Under the pieces are notes generated by a model. The model did not search any database. It worked only from the letters and a program-made list of their open reading frames with translations, and was not told where the DNA came from. From contig NW_021940919.1 of NCBI RefSeq assembly GCF_004337985.1, forward strand, positions 1-64,000: a DNA stretch of 64,000 nt, given 5' to 3'. The position numbers and the translations under genes were made by a program. This document shows, one piece after another, positions 1-11,941 of the stretch; the stretch's first letter is position 1, and each line of letters starts with the position of its first letter. This stretch comes from Pyricularia pennisetigena. Lineage: Eukaryota; Ascomycota; Sordariomycetes; Magnaporthales; Pyriculariaceae.

Positions 1-899
1 AACCTTTTCGCGTTGGGCTGCATATGTCTTTCGACGAGTACGGACCTTACGGTCAACACAGGCGGTCCCGTAGTCTGCGATGGGCCTGCCGCAATATTTC
101 GCTTTTGCTTCCTTACTCGCAAAATTGGCTGGTGAAGTTGGCGGACGTCTTGCAATGCCGTTCAAGCAGGATGGGTCGGGAAACTTTGATTTTGGCTGTG
201 CCTGGAACGGGATGCGGTCATTGACTAGAGAGTACCAGTTAGCAAGACAATGACACAGGTGCAAAATCGCTTGCATTGTCATAATCTCTTCTGCTTTCGA
301 AATGCCCTGACTTACGATTGCCATTATTGCCACCTCTTTCTGCCATTTTATCGCTGCCGATACACCGGAAAGGACGAGTTCGTAGTGAAAGCTGATCGTT
401 CATTCGTATAAAAAGGCATCAAGCTGATTTGCATCGCTCAAATCTACGAAAACAAGTCTTTTAAATTTCGGGGGCAGGAGTGTTGAAATCAAGCCTTGTG
501 CACCGGGCGCTGGGAGGTTGGATGTGACCAACACAATCACTATCACATATATTGTGGATATTGTGATGTTGGTTAATCCAAACCACAGGTTGTGTGGGCC
601 GGTGTTTTGGTAACAATTCACACCCGACAACCTGGTTACCAATAATGGTTTCTGCCATCCTCAGTGGATACGTCGTTAGCCGCTGAATATCACACCATGC
701 CGAAAATCCCGCAAACGTCTTAAACTGGATTAGTTATGAACGCGACCAGGCCAAAGGTAGGCTGCGGGGGCTGACGGAGCATTCAATCTCGGCCCTGGCA
801 TAACCACGAGCGAGGTGCTCGAATACCGTACCTCTAGTTTCACTCTGTTAGTGAAGAGCTGTGCCAAACTGTTTCTTTCGATACTTCTAGTCTATCCCC
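1..899. other. No convincing gene
   Basis: I see no gene here. The first 100 bases of plus frame 1 read as a hydrophobic stretch ending in TGGPVV, which recalls amino-acid/choline permeases. The frame breaks near 160, so at most this is a decayed permease scrap. The minus strand around 400-660 has short hydrophobic open frames without a recognisable motif. The stretch lies downstream (3') of the SET-domain gene. Confidence 0.4.
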
Positions 900-2421
900 T
901 CATACATTCCTAGAAGCTGTAATTCGACATATGACCTTGTGCTCACTAAAATGAGCGACCTGACATGTCCGCCCGCAATAACTGATGGCTCTACACCTCG
1001 CACACAACATCAACGGCACTGAAGCCTTTCCGCAATTTGCGCATTGCGCCTGTGCCGGCAACGAACCCTTCCCATTCTCACTTCCGCTTTCTACCGCCGC
1101 CAACAAGTCTTCCGCTCTCTTTCTCGCCAATCTCAACACCCGCTGTTCGCCCAAGCTAACGTGCGCCGCAGCCCATGCATTCCCTCCCAATGCATAGATG
1201 CCCTCCGCGAGTTGTTCTTCTAACTTTTCCAGTTGCGTTCCGAAATTGTCCAAAAGTCCACAGAGCGATTCCACCAAAAACCGCAAGACTTCCGCTTCGT
1301 TGGAGTCGCTGATTTTTTCCGTGGCATCAATTCGCCGAATCGCCATGGCAGCGAGTTCTGATGCACCCGATCGCTGAATACGGAGGTATCGAAGGACATC
1401 GTTTGGTAGCGGATCGGTGAGACTGAGGGAAATAGTTGAGGTTGAATCGAGTCGAGATGATACCCAGAGCTTGTACTTTTGCGCAAAAAAGGGCGCTTCA
1501 GGGTGCGTTGTAAGAACGAGGTCATAGTTGTCATTAGAATTACCGGGCATGACAAAGCCATAGAGACGTAAGAGGCGACTATTCGGAACAGGTCCGTAGT
1601 AGATAAAAACCTGGAAGAGTATTCCCTAGTGAGCGCGCAACTTGGTACCAGCAGAGTCAAGATTAACATACCTGATCTCCAGCTTCATAATCCTTCCCCG
1701 CAAGAACAGAGAGGGTTTTGGAAGAGGCATCGTAGGCGTGACACTGTTTAACATTGTCCGAGTGATTCAGCATGTCTGCGAAGGGCGCCAAAAGTCGAAC
1801 CGAATTTCCATCGGGCAGTACGAAATCCATTGCACGACTCCACACGGTGCAGAGAGCCCACTTGTACTAAAAAAGGGAGAAGAAGCGTTAGTGGTCAATT
1901 CACAACATCCATCGCACGTGAATAACACCTACATCTTCAATAGTAAATTGTTCGAGTGGAAAAATATCCCGATGCTGTAAAAGCAATCGCATGACCAATG
2001 CCCTGTAATCATCCTCTATCCGTTGCTTCAGTTGCTTCGTGAGGGTGTACAGCGAAGTGCCCGCGCAGACCTCCAACTCATCCTCAGCAAAGAAGATGCT
2101 GGAAGAGTAACTTGGAGGTAACGCTGCCACATGGCTTCGCAGGCCGTCGTATCCCGATTCACGCGATCGGACAAAGAGAATGTACGTCGCCAATGTGTCC
2201 TCTACAGACAATGGTGGCCGCGCAGAGCGCAGGGCTGGCCCCAGAAGTGAATCGGCATAAGCCTGCTCGACTGTCCAGAGACTGCCGCATGGAATGGTGA
2301 GAATCTTTTCCCCTTCCTTGAAATGCCTCAGTGTTCTGACACCGCGCCCGGTGATGGGGAAGTCGGCAAGCTCCAAGTCGTCCAAGCCTACCGCTCCAGT
2401 TTCTTTCAGCCAGCTTTCCAT
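900..2421 (-). CDS. SET-domain lysine methyltransferase with C-terminal MYND zinc finger
   Basis: Three exons, complement of 900-1610, 1672-1866 and 1933-2421, give about 464 aa; all junctions are GT-AG and keep frame. The N-terminal part is a SETD3/RKM-like split SET domain. Its core is visible as YKWALCTVWSRAMDF across intron 1, the ADMLNHSD motif (the NHS cofactor-binding loop) and YYGPVPNSRLLRLYGF at the end of SET. A helical region like the Rubisco-LSMT substrate-binding domain follows. The last 40 residues (about 418-456) form a MYND finger with CANC, CARC, C-x3-C and H-x3-C pairs. In SMYD proteins the MYND finger interrupts SET; here it is C-terminal. By family it should transfer methyl from S-adenosylmethionine to protein lysine or histidine; the substrate is unknown. 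Start is the first ATG of the open frame. It is divergent from the next gene. Confidence 0.85.
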
Positions 2422-2773
2422 GGAAGCAGGTCAGAGAGGTACCGTGAAGAAGTTATATTTACGCTTATTGACGTTAGGCTTTCGTTAGTAGAGGTTCGGC
2501 TCTTCAGTTTGGAAGGTCGAAATTGGGCTTTTCGTGTGCGGAGGTAAAACGGCGTTTGCCACCCGCTTGTAAAATCGGGCCGAGAGTGGCGCAATATTCA
2601 AACCCCACAACAAAACCCCGCACCTCTCGGCCTCGGGAGGGCATCCAGCAGAACCTGAACGCCAGAGGCAGAGACAAAGAGGAATGGCAAGTTGAGCTTG
2701 TCCAAAAAAAAAAAAAAATACAGAACAGTTCAAGCGTCTCCAGAATAGCCGCCTGCGGCACACGATCACCATA
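2422..2773. promoter_or_regulatory. Shared upstream region between divergent genes
   Basis: About 350 bp separate the start codons of two divergent genes, so both promoters must lie here. The only visible landmark is an A-rich tract near 2704-2718. No specific operator can be named. Confidence 0.35.
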
Positions 2774-5229
2774 ATGGCTTCGGATATCGTTTCCGCACTG
2801 ACGTTTATCATACAGTTTGGGGTTGAAGTCAAGGACAGACTTGACTCGCTCAACCAAGCTGCCGACGAACTCAAACTGCTCAACGTTACCCTTGTGTCGT
2901 TATTGAAAGCATTTGAGAATCCCACAAACAAGATCAACACCGAAGGCTCCGAGTTTCTGGTTATGCTAGAAATTTTGGACAGCATCAAAGATTCTTGCAA
3001 GAAATGCGCCAATGCCCTAGATAAAAACCGTGCTGGAGCGACAGATGCGACTAAAATAGAGTTGTATGGCAAGAAATTTTTCAAGCGGCTATGGAATCTC
3101 TACAGGATCCCTGATATCCTCACAGAAATCCAGCACAAGGCCGCACAACTACAACAAATATCCATGGCAGTAGTCGTGGCATCTACTTTAGCTGTCAACG
3201 ACGTTAGGACGCAACAGGGACAGATGAGTGGGAAGGAAATTGTGGAATCCGCCCATGTTGTTAAAGAGACAACTTTACAATATCTCAGCACGGATCTTGC
3301 CAGCATAGACAAGATGATGGGAAATCTTATGAACGAATGCACAAACCTTCGGCAACAACTTCAGGAAGCTACTCTGCTTCCTGACACTTCGGCTATTCAA
3401 GTTTATCAAACGCAGAACCCAGAAGCAGCATCGTTTTGGAAGGATCGGTTCCAGAACGACGAACTCAATGTCTCAGCATTCCGATACGAGGCAAGTACAC
3501 TCAAATGGATTTTTTATTCCCAATACCTCTGCATCCTGCTGACATACGCTTACTTTACAGACGCTATACGTTTCTTGGGCACGTTTCGTACATGAGGTAG
3601 AAGCGTCTTTTGTTCTCAAAAAGATACCGACTGGGGTTTGTGAAGCCAGAAACATGGAACTCGCTCGCCAGGAAGGATCTTGGTATCGCATCGATCAAAA
3701 CGGCACGCGTCGTCTTTCTACTATGCGGCCTCTTTGGCTCCCGCCTCTTCGGTCTGCTCTCGATCCCCTGCACAAAGGCTACGTCAAGCCTCGGGACTAT
3801 TTCAATCTTCTCCAAGACTCTACATTGTCCGAAACCCTTAGAAAGTTGACCCTCGAAAACGCAGGCTACGGTATGCTTGTCGAATGTGAAAGGGCTTCCG
3901 GGGATCTTGCCTTACCGGCGGCCATCGAATCACCGTCCGATCACGTCGGCTGGATCTCTGCACAAATCGTGGCCGTTCCAGCACCCGATGAACTTGGAAT
4001 CATTACCGAACGAGAGGTCATGAAATCAAACGGCGAGGACCTCTTTGCTTACTTCAATGATGCTGCCCCAGACGTCCACGTTTACGTACGTTACCTGCAG
4101 ACAGGTCAAATCGAGCGGAAGAGTCTCTCAAAGCAAGTCCGTCCGATCGGTGGCATTAACATCGGCGCTACGCTGTCTGTCCGGTATGCACTGGAATCAG
4201 GGGGTCATGCTTGGAGCTGCGACCTTCCAATCACCGAGTTCAAGGCATGTCACGGAGGACAGTACATCATTACGGCGGGTGTGGGTTCGAATGCCATCGT
4301 GTTTTCCACAAGGCCGCTCAAGAATTCCTTTGACACCATGTTGCGTCATGAAGACAGCTCCTCGAGTTCTGTCATACCAGAGTTAGACTGTACGCTTTTG
4401 GGGCCATCCAAGGTATTCACCGACCCACCAAAAGCTGGCGAAAAGGTTCAGGTACGTATTCTATCTTCTAGAACATCGGCAATGAATTTATTAAGGGTTG
4501 ACTGACATTCTTTGATTTGGCTAGATCGAGCACAATGGGCGTTGGTACGACTCGAGAGTCACAGTTGTGGACGGCGATGAGATAGAGTATATCGATTGGG
4601 ACTGTTTACCAGAGCAAGTCTCAACCAATTCCACGGAAGCTCAGTATGGTAGTGGAGGGGATAAGAATGATAGCGACAGCTTTGGCTTTACCGAAGAGCA
4701 GCTCACACAACTCGGGAAGGGCACACGGCGGCTGTGGCGACCATGGTGCAGAAACCTCAGGGCGTACGATGTTCGACCTTATCGTTGCTTCCATATCGGC
4801 GACTCTGTCGAGGCACCCGTCATGTATCCGGATTTCCGATTCCATTACCATGTTACAGACGACTCACAGCTCTACTTCCCTGCTCGAATCGTTGACGTCC
4901 AGGGGGACCAATATGTGGTCGAATTTAGCCCTGCGCTTTCGGTTCATGAGTGGTGGCCAGGGAGGATTCCCAAGGGCGAACAGGTAGAGACTGTGCCAAG
5001 ATCAGGTGTCAAAGTGGAAAACCCGTTCGATTATAATCGCGTGACGTTAGGCATGGATCAGGTACGCCCTCTCTCCGTGGGGCCACGACCGGCTCTGGGT
5101 GTTCAGTCAGTGAAGCCGTCTTGGTGGAGTTCATTTCAGGGTGTTCAAATCTGCAGTCTTGAGGATCTTTTGGAGCGGAGTCTGTGGAATAATAACGGCG
5201 ATAGTCAGCAAACGGGTGGCATATTATAA
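2774..5229 (+). CDS. Helo-like N-terminal domain protein with Tudor/Agenet-like repeats
   Basis: Exons 2774-3490, 3561-4451 and 4525-5229 give about 770 aa. Intron 1 starts with GCAAGT after GAG (a GC-AG intron) and ends TTTACAG; no GT donor keeps the frame. Intron 2 is GT-AG. The first 200 residues resemble the helical N-terminal domains of fungal STAND/NLR proteins (MASDIVSALTFIIQFGVEVK, then amphipathic helices). A linker motif follows (FRYETLYVSWARFVHEVEAS). The rest contains beta-rich segments like Tudor/Agenet modules: GWISAQIVAVP, GEKVQIEHNGRWYDSRV and GDSVEAPVMYPDF through VVEFSPALSVHEWWPGR. There is no NACHT or other NTPase motif. A cell-death or signalling role is inference from the N-terminus and from the NLR remnant just downstream. 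The gene looks intact. Confidence 0.7.
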
Positions 5230-5535
5230 GTGGTTCGTCTTTTCCCCCCGCCATGATCAGAGGCCGAGGGATGCATAGAGCATATAATACTGTCATCATC
5301 GCGTTCGCTATACTCATCATCTACCACAATACACCACCGGAGTCAATGCCATGAGATGCGCTGTACCGAGACTGCAATGGACCTTGATGGCCTCCGCCTA
5401 CCTTGAAATGTCCTTTGAACTCTGATCAGATGTCAGAGAGCGCTACAAGCAGAAGTCGGTCAAATAGAGGTGGTACATCGATTGGAGCATGAGCGCGCTC
5501 GTTGGGTTTTATTTTGATCCGACCGCGTTTGGATT

Positions 5536-6231
5536 AGAAAAGGGTTGTTTATACGGCCTGCGCCTTTCTCAGAGACGCCCAGTGAAACCCATTTCAAAAA
5601 GCGTCTTCGAGAGTGGTGTGGTCTATTTATTACGGTGCACGACAAAAGGGCCTACTTTCTCCATCAGACGGCGAGGGAATTTCTCCTCCCTATCGCAGTT
5701 TGCCTGTCGGGTCCTACTATTACCAAAATATGGGCGCATATTTTGGATATCTACCAAGCACATGCGGTTCTTGCGGAGTCCTGTACGGTTTATCTTAACC
5801 TCCCAACAGAGAGGAAGGTGGTAACCGAGATGTTGGACTATTCCGCCCAACATTGGAGTTCTCACTTCCGCGAAGCTGATGTCGAAAATGCTGTCATTAT
5901 ATCTTTCGCGTCAAATATTTGTAATCCAAACTCGAACCATTATGCAGCGTGGTCTGAAATTTATCGTCAATTTACCAGGGGCTTACCGAAAAATGCTACA
6001 AATCTCATTTTAGCGTCGCATTTTGGGCATAAAGGGGTGGTTCGGATGCTTGTCGATACAGGCAAAGTCGACGTCGATGCGAAAAATAAACATGGCCGAA
6101 CGCCGCTGTCATTGGCTGCGATGAGAGGGCACGAAACCGTGGTTCGGATGCTGCATGAATTTATCTATAACAGGTCTAGGCATGACCCAATCCCAACTGG
6201 TGTTTCTTCTTTGCTTCCAAACTCAGAGTGA
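5536..6231 (+). pseudogene. C-terminal remnant of a NACHT-ankyrin STAND protein
   Basis: An open frame of about 230 codons without a credible start (in-frame stop just before 5536) carries the segment found after the NACHT/winged-helix part of fungal STAND proteins: CGLFITVHDKRAYFLHQTAR. It ends with about one and a half ankyrin repeats (NLILASHFGHKGVVRMLVD, then GRTPLSLAAMRGHETVVRML). The P-loop NTPase part is absent upstream, where 5230-5535 has no matching frame, and the ankyrin array ends at a stop after 6228. This is a decayed fragment of an NLR-like incompatibility/immunity receptor. It follows the Helo-like gene on the same strand and could be a broken-off part of an older NLR at this locus. 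Confidence 0.7.
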
Positions 6232-9200
6232 GGCTCTCTAGATTTTTCGAGCCCGCCGAGATTGATGGTCTGGATAATAAGGCTGGACGAGTGTCCTTCA
6301 CGCGGAAACAAACAGCCGTATCCGGGATTAAGTCTGATTTGACAGCAGGATAAGGCACCTTGTCGTTTATTGATAGCCAAACGAGCTGCCTCTTGCGTGT
6401 TTATAATGTCTTCGGTCGGCTGTGGAGCGTCGGTCATAGCAGATACGCTCTTGCTAGTACTAATGGCATTAAAAACATTCCCCTGCCATACATTTGGATA
6501 GACCTCTCCTCAGCAACCAGCTCAAGACTTGATAAAAGTCCTGTCTTCAGCCGCTAATCGCGAAATTGGTTTACAAGTAACAAGTTTACGAGATACCTAT
6601 GATTGGAATTTGGCATAGAAAACGGGGATTGCTTTTATAATTATTTATATATTTCCGCTTTCAAACTTTTGCAACCCTCAGGCACAATAACCTTTATCGT
6701 CCATGTAAAAGTATAGCCCGGGGCTGGCTGTTGGCCGGCTCACTGCATTAAAAAAGCGCTTTGCAACCTACCATCCTACGCCTAACCCGCAACTGTCGCC
6801 TCTCAAATACATTCGAAGCTTTTAACGCAATAACGCGAGGGTATTAACAAAACTACGTGTATGGACTGGGAAAAATTATAGCCTCCAAAAATATTTTTTT
6901 TTTCAAATGGGTTTATGCTAATAACTCAAAATAAATAAATTTCCAAGTAGGTAAGAAGCCCCAGGTCTGGCGCCTAAACTAGCCACGTTCGATCTTTTTC
7001 TTAAAAACGATCTTTATTTTCTTCTATGAATAATTATATCAGATCAAGTCGCGGTTCCCATTTCGTGAATTAAACTCACCGGAATGCAATTTTTCAGGGT
7101 GGAGGATGCACATCGTAAACTAGGCAAATTGTCGTCAGCACTTCCCGCCACCGAGTCCTCGGTTTTGTTCTGGAACATTTCGCTGGTATCATTCTTTTCG
7201 GAGGTTTCGAAACTGTTCGCATTGCATCCCAGAGTCGTCTGCTTTTCCTCAATCTAGACTGCTGTTAACAAACATTTATCGCAAAAATATTGTTAATCTT
7301 ACCAAATTAGTGGACGATGGGGGCCCTGCTCGATTCGCCGAGTGGTAAACGAAGATATTATCGCCCTTTTTCATATACGACCAGATGTCGAACCCGTTGC
7401 ATTCAAGTTGATGCAATTTTTGAACCAAAGTTCTTCTCATCTGGGCATCCTTCCGCGATAAGTGTTTTTTCGTAATTGAGCGTTGCATTTTAGAGCATGT
7501 ATGAGCAACCCACCATCACATAAACCGGAAAATGCAATGTTCTTAATACCATTTTAACCACGATTGCTTCCCGGATTGTTTCGCATGTCCAGCTTTCCGT
7601 ATCCCGGAAGTTGCGAGGTTCAGAAAGCCTGGAAGCTGTGATCAAACGGGGTTCAAGCTATTCCTGAATCCAGGGTAAGGGTATCGTAGAGGTTCCGGAT
7701 TCCGTTAGCGTAGTGGATTCGGATCTTAGAGGTCACGCGCTGTGTGCAAAGTGCGAATAGTGACGAATTTATTTTTTCTGCACGTATCGCCTTGGCTAGC
7801 GCTGCATAATCTGTTAGCATATGCTCCTACGTGACGAACCGTATGTCGTCCGTTTGGCAGGCTGCGTCTGCCGTGCGGCGCCACAGTCAGCGCCAGCCAC
7901 AGATACGCCGTCTGATATTCTCTAGCAGTCGGGTATGGTTTGGGTTCGCGTTTACGCGCAAAATCACCCAGGCGGGGCTAGAGCAATGGAATATGTAGCT
8001 GTCTAATAATCGTAAAGTGGCAAGGGCGTGTTTCGATTAATTTTAGAGTATACAAATATCGAAACGAACTTTATTGATAATAACTGCGAAAAGACTTTGA
8101 CGCGAGCGACAGCGGAAAAGTTTTTCATGGTTTTTTTTCTCATTCCTTTCTCAAGATCTCCTTCTTGGCTTAGCTTGGCCTTAACAGTCTTTCCCAAAAT
8201 TTGTAGTACGCGCCTGAGCCTATATTATTAATGCAAAAAACGGGGATTATTTCCCAGGCCATCTTCCTGATAAAAATTAACGCTGCCGCTACGGCAATTA
8301 GAAAAGAAGTTGCTAGGCTAGGCTGTTGACCAGGTAATGCTACTGCAACGGAAGAATCTAGAGCTGTACAATAAAAGCGCACCAAGCAGGATAGTGCCGA
8401 CCGCGGCGGTCACGCCCACTGCCAAAGGTGACTGGCAAGCAGTGTTTCTGTCTTGCTCGCTTGCGCCTGTCGAATCCAGGGCCTCGATGAAGGTCATGAA
8501 AAGACTTTACGAGACTAGCCAATCAACGCCTAGCTGGAGGACGATGCCATAGCGCCACGCAAGGCCAAGCAAGTTACGTTCCTCGCTGCTCAGTTTCGCA
8601 GCTGGCGGAGACGCGAAGGCCCTTTGTCTTTGCTGCAAAGCTGTTCCACTCTGTCGCAACGGAGATGCGAGTGAGGAGCTCGTCGTATGACATGTACGCA
8701 ATATACAAGAGGACTTGAGGTGAGCTTATGACCAGGAAACTTTTATGTGCCCCGCATCAACTTAACGTTTATAAATGTACTGGCCGTCGGCTTTCCGAAT
8801 CTTAATGCCACAAAGTTTTGAATTCCTCAGGCTTTATAATTTCACTGACACGGAGCCACCATCTCATGGTCGTCTTAGTGCCTGGTTTGTGAGGTTACTC
8901 CTAGAAATGCCGATGGTTTTTTTTTTGGGTACACCTTGCTGTTGATGCTGTCAACAAAGCAAGAGACCACCGCAAGTAGACCACGGCCAACACCACCACC
9001 GAGTCGGAGCCGACGCAGACGACCGAAGAGCCCAAGCGGCCCAACTCCAAGGAAAACAACGTCACATGCTTCAACTCGGGGTACCGCACAGATAATGCGG
9101 AGGAACAGTGCCAGGCCCTTCTGTAACCTGGTCACCGCTGCCGCTGGCGTGTTGTTGTCGCAAAGCCGCGACCTGCTGCTGCTCGCTGAGCGGGCGACGG

Positions 9201-10748
9201 TCGAACTTGAGGACGGATTCCACTTGAAAAAAGACCATAGATTTGCCCGGCGCCAAGCGTATCTGGGTGGTGTGTAGGAAGTGGTTGCAACGTGGACTTT
9301 ATTGGACACACCCGAACTGTCCGAGCAGGTTGACAACACGGCCGTTCACGTCCTCGACTTTAGAGAAACGGCAATTGCGCCGCGTGTGTGGCGCTGCGCG
9401 GCGTCTACTGGATGGGAAAAATGCACAGTAATCTTCCCATCGAGAGGGAAAGGTATCCAAACTCCCCAGAGCAGACCTCTTTAGTGGATTACCGGCCGAG
9501 CCTTTTACCCTCACATCCGCCCCTTTCTCCTGTTGTGTTGGCGACGAGCCCATCACTTTTAGGACACTCTGACTGGAGAACAGAGCTTATTGCAGCCAAC
9601 GCTCGACTAGGGCAGAATTAAGACCTATGTCCTATGCGCGGGCACTGCTATCATCACTGCTACGCTGGCAGTTGTGACAGCGGCCATCAGCGAGATATAA
9701 CCAGTCCGGTGGCCAGCTCGCAGTCACACATTCTTCCTTCTCTACTACTAGCAACTCCCCCCTTTTAACATGAGCTGTATCGGAGCAACACTTTTACCCT
9801 GCTCAACCAACCCCGGGCCCGCTGGATGAGTAACTATTGAACCGCCTACAGCCCATAGTTTGTCCTTGGGTCTTCTTTCCACCATGGTCGCAGTGGCGGC
9901 GAGAGCGATGTGGGCAGCCGAGTCTCGGCTCGGACCGGTGGGAGTAAGACTCTCAGTTTCCAGGCTGCAACACAGGCTGCATTCTCGGATGAGCATTCTC
10001 AAAAAAGGGACGAAACACAACAGGAGCAGGAGCGGCGGCATCTACATCACCTTTTTCAGTGCCAGTCTCAAGCTGCCAATGCAGCTGTAGCGGACGACGC
10101 GAGCGTTTTCAATAATGATACAATCGAAGCACTCGTCACCTTGGCTGCTCGTTATTCTGAGTCCGCCAGCAGCGTTTGCTAGCCTCTGCCTACAACGCCC
10201 CTCACGTGGCCAAGGCAGCGGGTGGTGTAACAACGAATATTGGGGCATATGCAAGGTTGAGACTAGCAAGTTTTGCATGGGATTTTGTGCGGTTTTTATG
10301 AGTAGAAAGTGTGGGAAAAGCTACAATACGTATAGTGCTGATTTTGATAGCTAATAGACTTCGGTTCTACTGAAAGAACGGTATTATCTCATACAAAAAG
10401 GCCGTACGTCGCTGTTTCGCAGGAACATGGTTGTCAGTAAGAGCTAGTGCCAAGATATTCAGGCAATGCTGACGGCCGCATATCATCGTTTAGGTGCCAT
10501 TGTTGATATGGAAAAGAGAGCGATCCTGGCGGGTCAGTCGATTACCCGCCCACTTAGGGCCCGACAGCCGGTTGTCAAAAAGAGTGAGTTCATTGTCCAT
10601 TCCTCCACAGCAATTCCTGAATGTTTAAGCGTGCCTTTTCAAAACAACTTAGGTACATGGCCGGCCAGCTGCTCCCACGTTGTAAACCGGATCAGCGAGT
10701 CGTCACCAAGTCGAGGTAGCAAGCCTTTTTTTGTTTGTGGCTTGAAAG
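6232..10748. other. AT-rich gene-poor stretch with decayed sequence
   Basis: Apart from the small relic at 7094-7488 I see no gene. The sequence is AT-rich with many stops, especially 6,550-8,400. From about 8,880 to 10,350 it is GC-richer, with short frames open on both strands but no recognisable motif. Such patches fit mutated transposon or gene remnants, for example after repeat-induced point mutation. No terminal repeats or transposase motifs could be named by eye. Confidence 0.5.
7094..7488 (-). pseudogene. Possible relic of a small MADS-like protein gene
   Basis: Within AT-rich sequence the minus strand has an open frame whose middle (MRRTLVQKLHQLECNGFDIW, then YMKKGDNIFVYHSA) resembles small fungal MADS-box-like proteins in the pattern K..L..L..xD.....+.G...VY.S. 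A possible 41-bp intron (7262-7302; GTAAG...TTAACAG) would join it to a second open stretch 7094-7261. The intron is unusually short and the second part has no known motif. It may be a pseudogene or coincidence. Confidence 0.25.
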
Positions 10749-11045
10749 TCACTCTCGTAATAGAGCAAACAGACGTCGGAGCACATAAATCCCAAGTATA
10801 TTTGCCAAAGCTCCTTCCAACAATTGTGCTGATCGTTGTGTTCCCAGTTCCTGCCACATATGGGCTAATGCCTTGCAACCGGTTATGCAGTCGACCAGGC
10901 CCTTTCCGCATGCGTGCATCTCCGCAGAAACAGCTCCCAGTTCCGTGTTCTTATTGTCTGTGCATTGCTGACCACATTCTTCATTTAGTGCTTCTTGGAG
11001 TGTTAAGCCTTGTCTTGCCGACGGGATGTTGAAGCGATTACATGG
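10749..11045 (-). other. Open frame of unknown origin with regularly spaced cysteines
   Basis: About 98 codons are open on the minus strand without an ATG near the beginning. The reading contains LTLQEALNEECGQQC, then HACGKGLVDCITGCKAL and a hydrophobic C-terminal helix before the stop. It reads like part of a real helical, cysteine-containing protein rather than random translation, but an upstream exon with a start could not be found. Probably a relic or an unrecognised internal exon. Confidence 0.25.
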
Positions 11046-11106
11046 TTATTTTTGTATCTTGAACCGTATGGTTTGTGGTGGCTAAGCCACGTCTTTCTGG
11101 TCACCC

Positions 11107-11529
11107 TCAAGCAGCCATGCGCACATTCTCCCAGAATTTAGGAGTCAAAACTATCACAGCAAACTCATCAGACAACGACTGACAGTCACCGCTCTTGTTC
11201 GGATCATTTGCTCCGTCAGCTTCAACATAATTTAACAGAAGAAGGTAGACAGGCTGTCCCTTGGTGCCCAGAAACAATGATGAGCAAGTCACCCTCCCAA
11301 ATCCGCCCCCTGACCAGCACCCCTTATATTCTTGGGAGGGCGGCAAATTACATGTTTGTGATGTGACAAGAATCTCTTTTCCTGCAGCAAACTCACGCGC
11401 ATTGTGCCAAGCATCCGGATGAATACCAAATCGACAAGGAATCAACGCATAGTACGAACCCGTGATGCATGCAGTGGCTTGCACAATGTCCCTCGATAAT
11501 GGATTACTTTGGATCAATGGACTGTACAA
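11107..11529 (-). CDS. Hypothetical protein, uncertain
   Basis: A 140-codon minus-strand frame starts with ATG and contains five cysteines in its middle part (for example SQTCNLPPSQEYKGCWSGGG and RVTCSS). There is no convincing signal peptide, no recognised domain and no support from neighbours. It may be a genuine small gene, a relic, or chance. Confidence 0.25.
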   Translation of the reverse strand: MYSPLIQSNPLSRDIVQATACITGSYYALIPCRFGIHPDAWHNAREFAAGKEILVTSQTCNLPPSQEYKGCWSGGGFGRVTCSSLFLGTKGQPVYLLLLNYVEADGANDPNKSGDCQSLSDEFAVIVLTPKFWENVRMAA

Positions 11530-11941
11530 GTTGCACCACTTGCTCTTCCCAGTTTTTTATTCGCAGAGGATTTGCTGTATGTTAAATCGATGACGAGATT
11601 GTACAACCATGCTTGCATGCTGCAAGTTGTAACTTTCATAATTTACAAACCTATATCACTTACAAATACATGTTAACCAATCCGCTGCGAACCAAATTAG
11701 CTGAAGATCACAGTATTTAGGCTCTAGTACAAATGGGAGTGCATCCCTCCAAACTCAATTTGATATTTGCATTTCTTTCCCTAAACTCCAAGCCGTTCCA
11801 CCGCTTCCTTGACTAAAAAGACGGTTATCTGGAGATATTGTTGCCTGCGGGTATCTCCGCTTTCATCTTGATCAGATCGTTTAATATCAATCTCTTGCTG
11901 AGGTATCAATTGCCTCAGTACCCGTCAATCATTTACCAAAT

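Noticed and set aside
1..240. Permease-like hydrophobic reading with TGGPVV motif
   Set aside because: Only about 50 codons before a stop, continued in another frame without clear family alignment; too little to call a gene.
2485..3084. 199-codon open frame on the minus strand
   Set aside because: Opposite-strand shadow of the Helo-like gene exon 1 and its upstream region; no motif, low-complexity phenylalanine run from the A tract.
8875..9339. 154-codon minus-strand open frame and overlapping plus-strand frames
   Set aside because: Arginine/serine-rich readings open on both strands of a GC-rich patch; no motif, typical of non-coding or decayed sequence.
10466..11032. 188-codon plus-strand open frame
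   Set aside because: No motif; the minus strand of the same segment gives a more protein-like reading.
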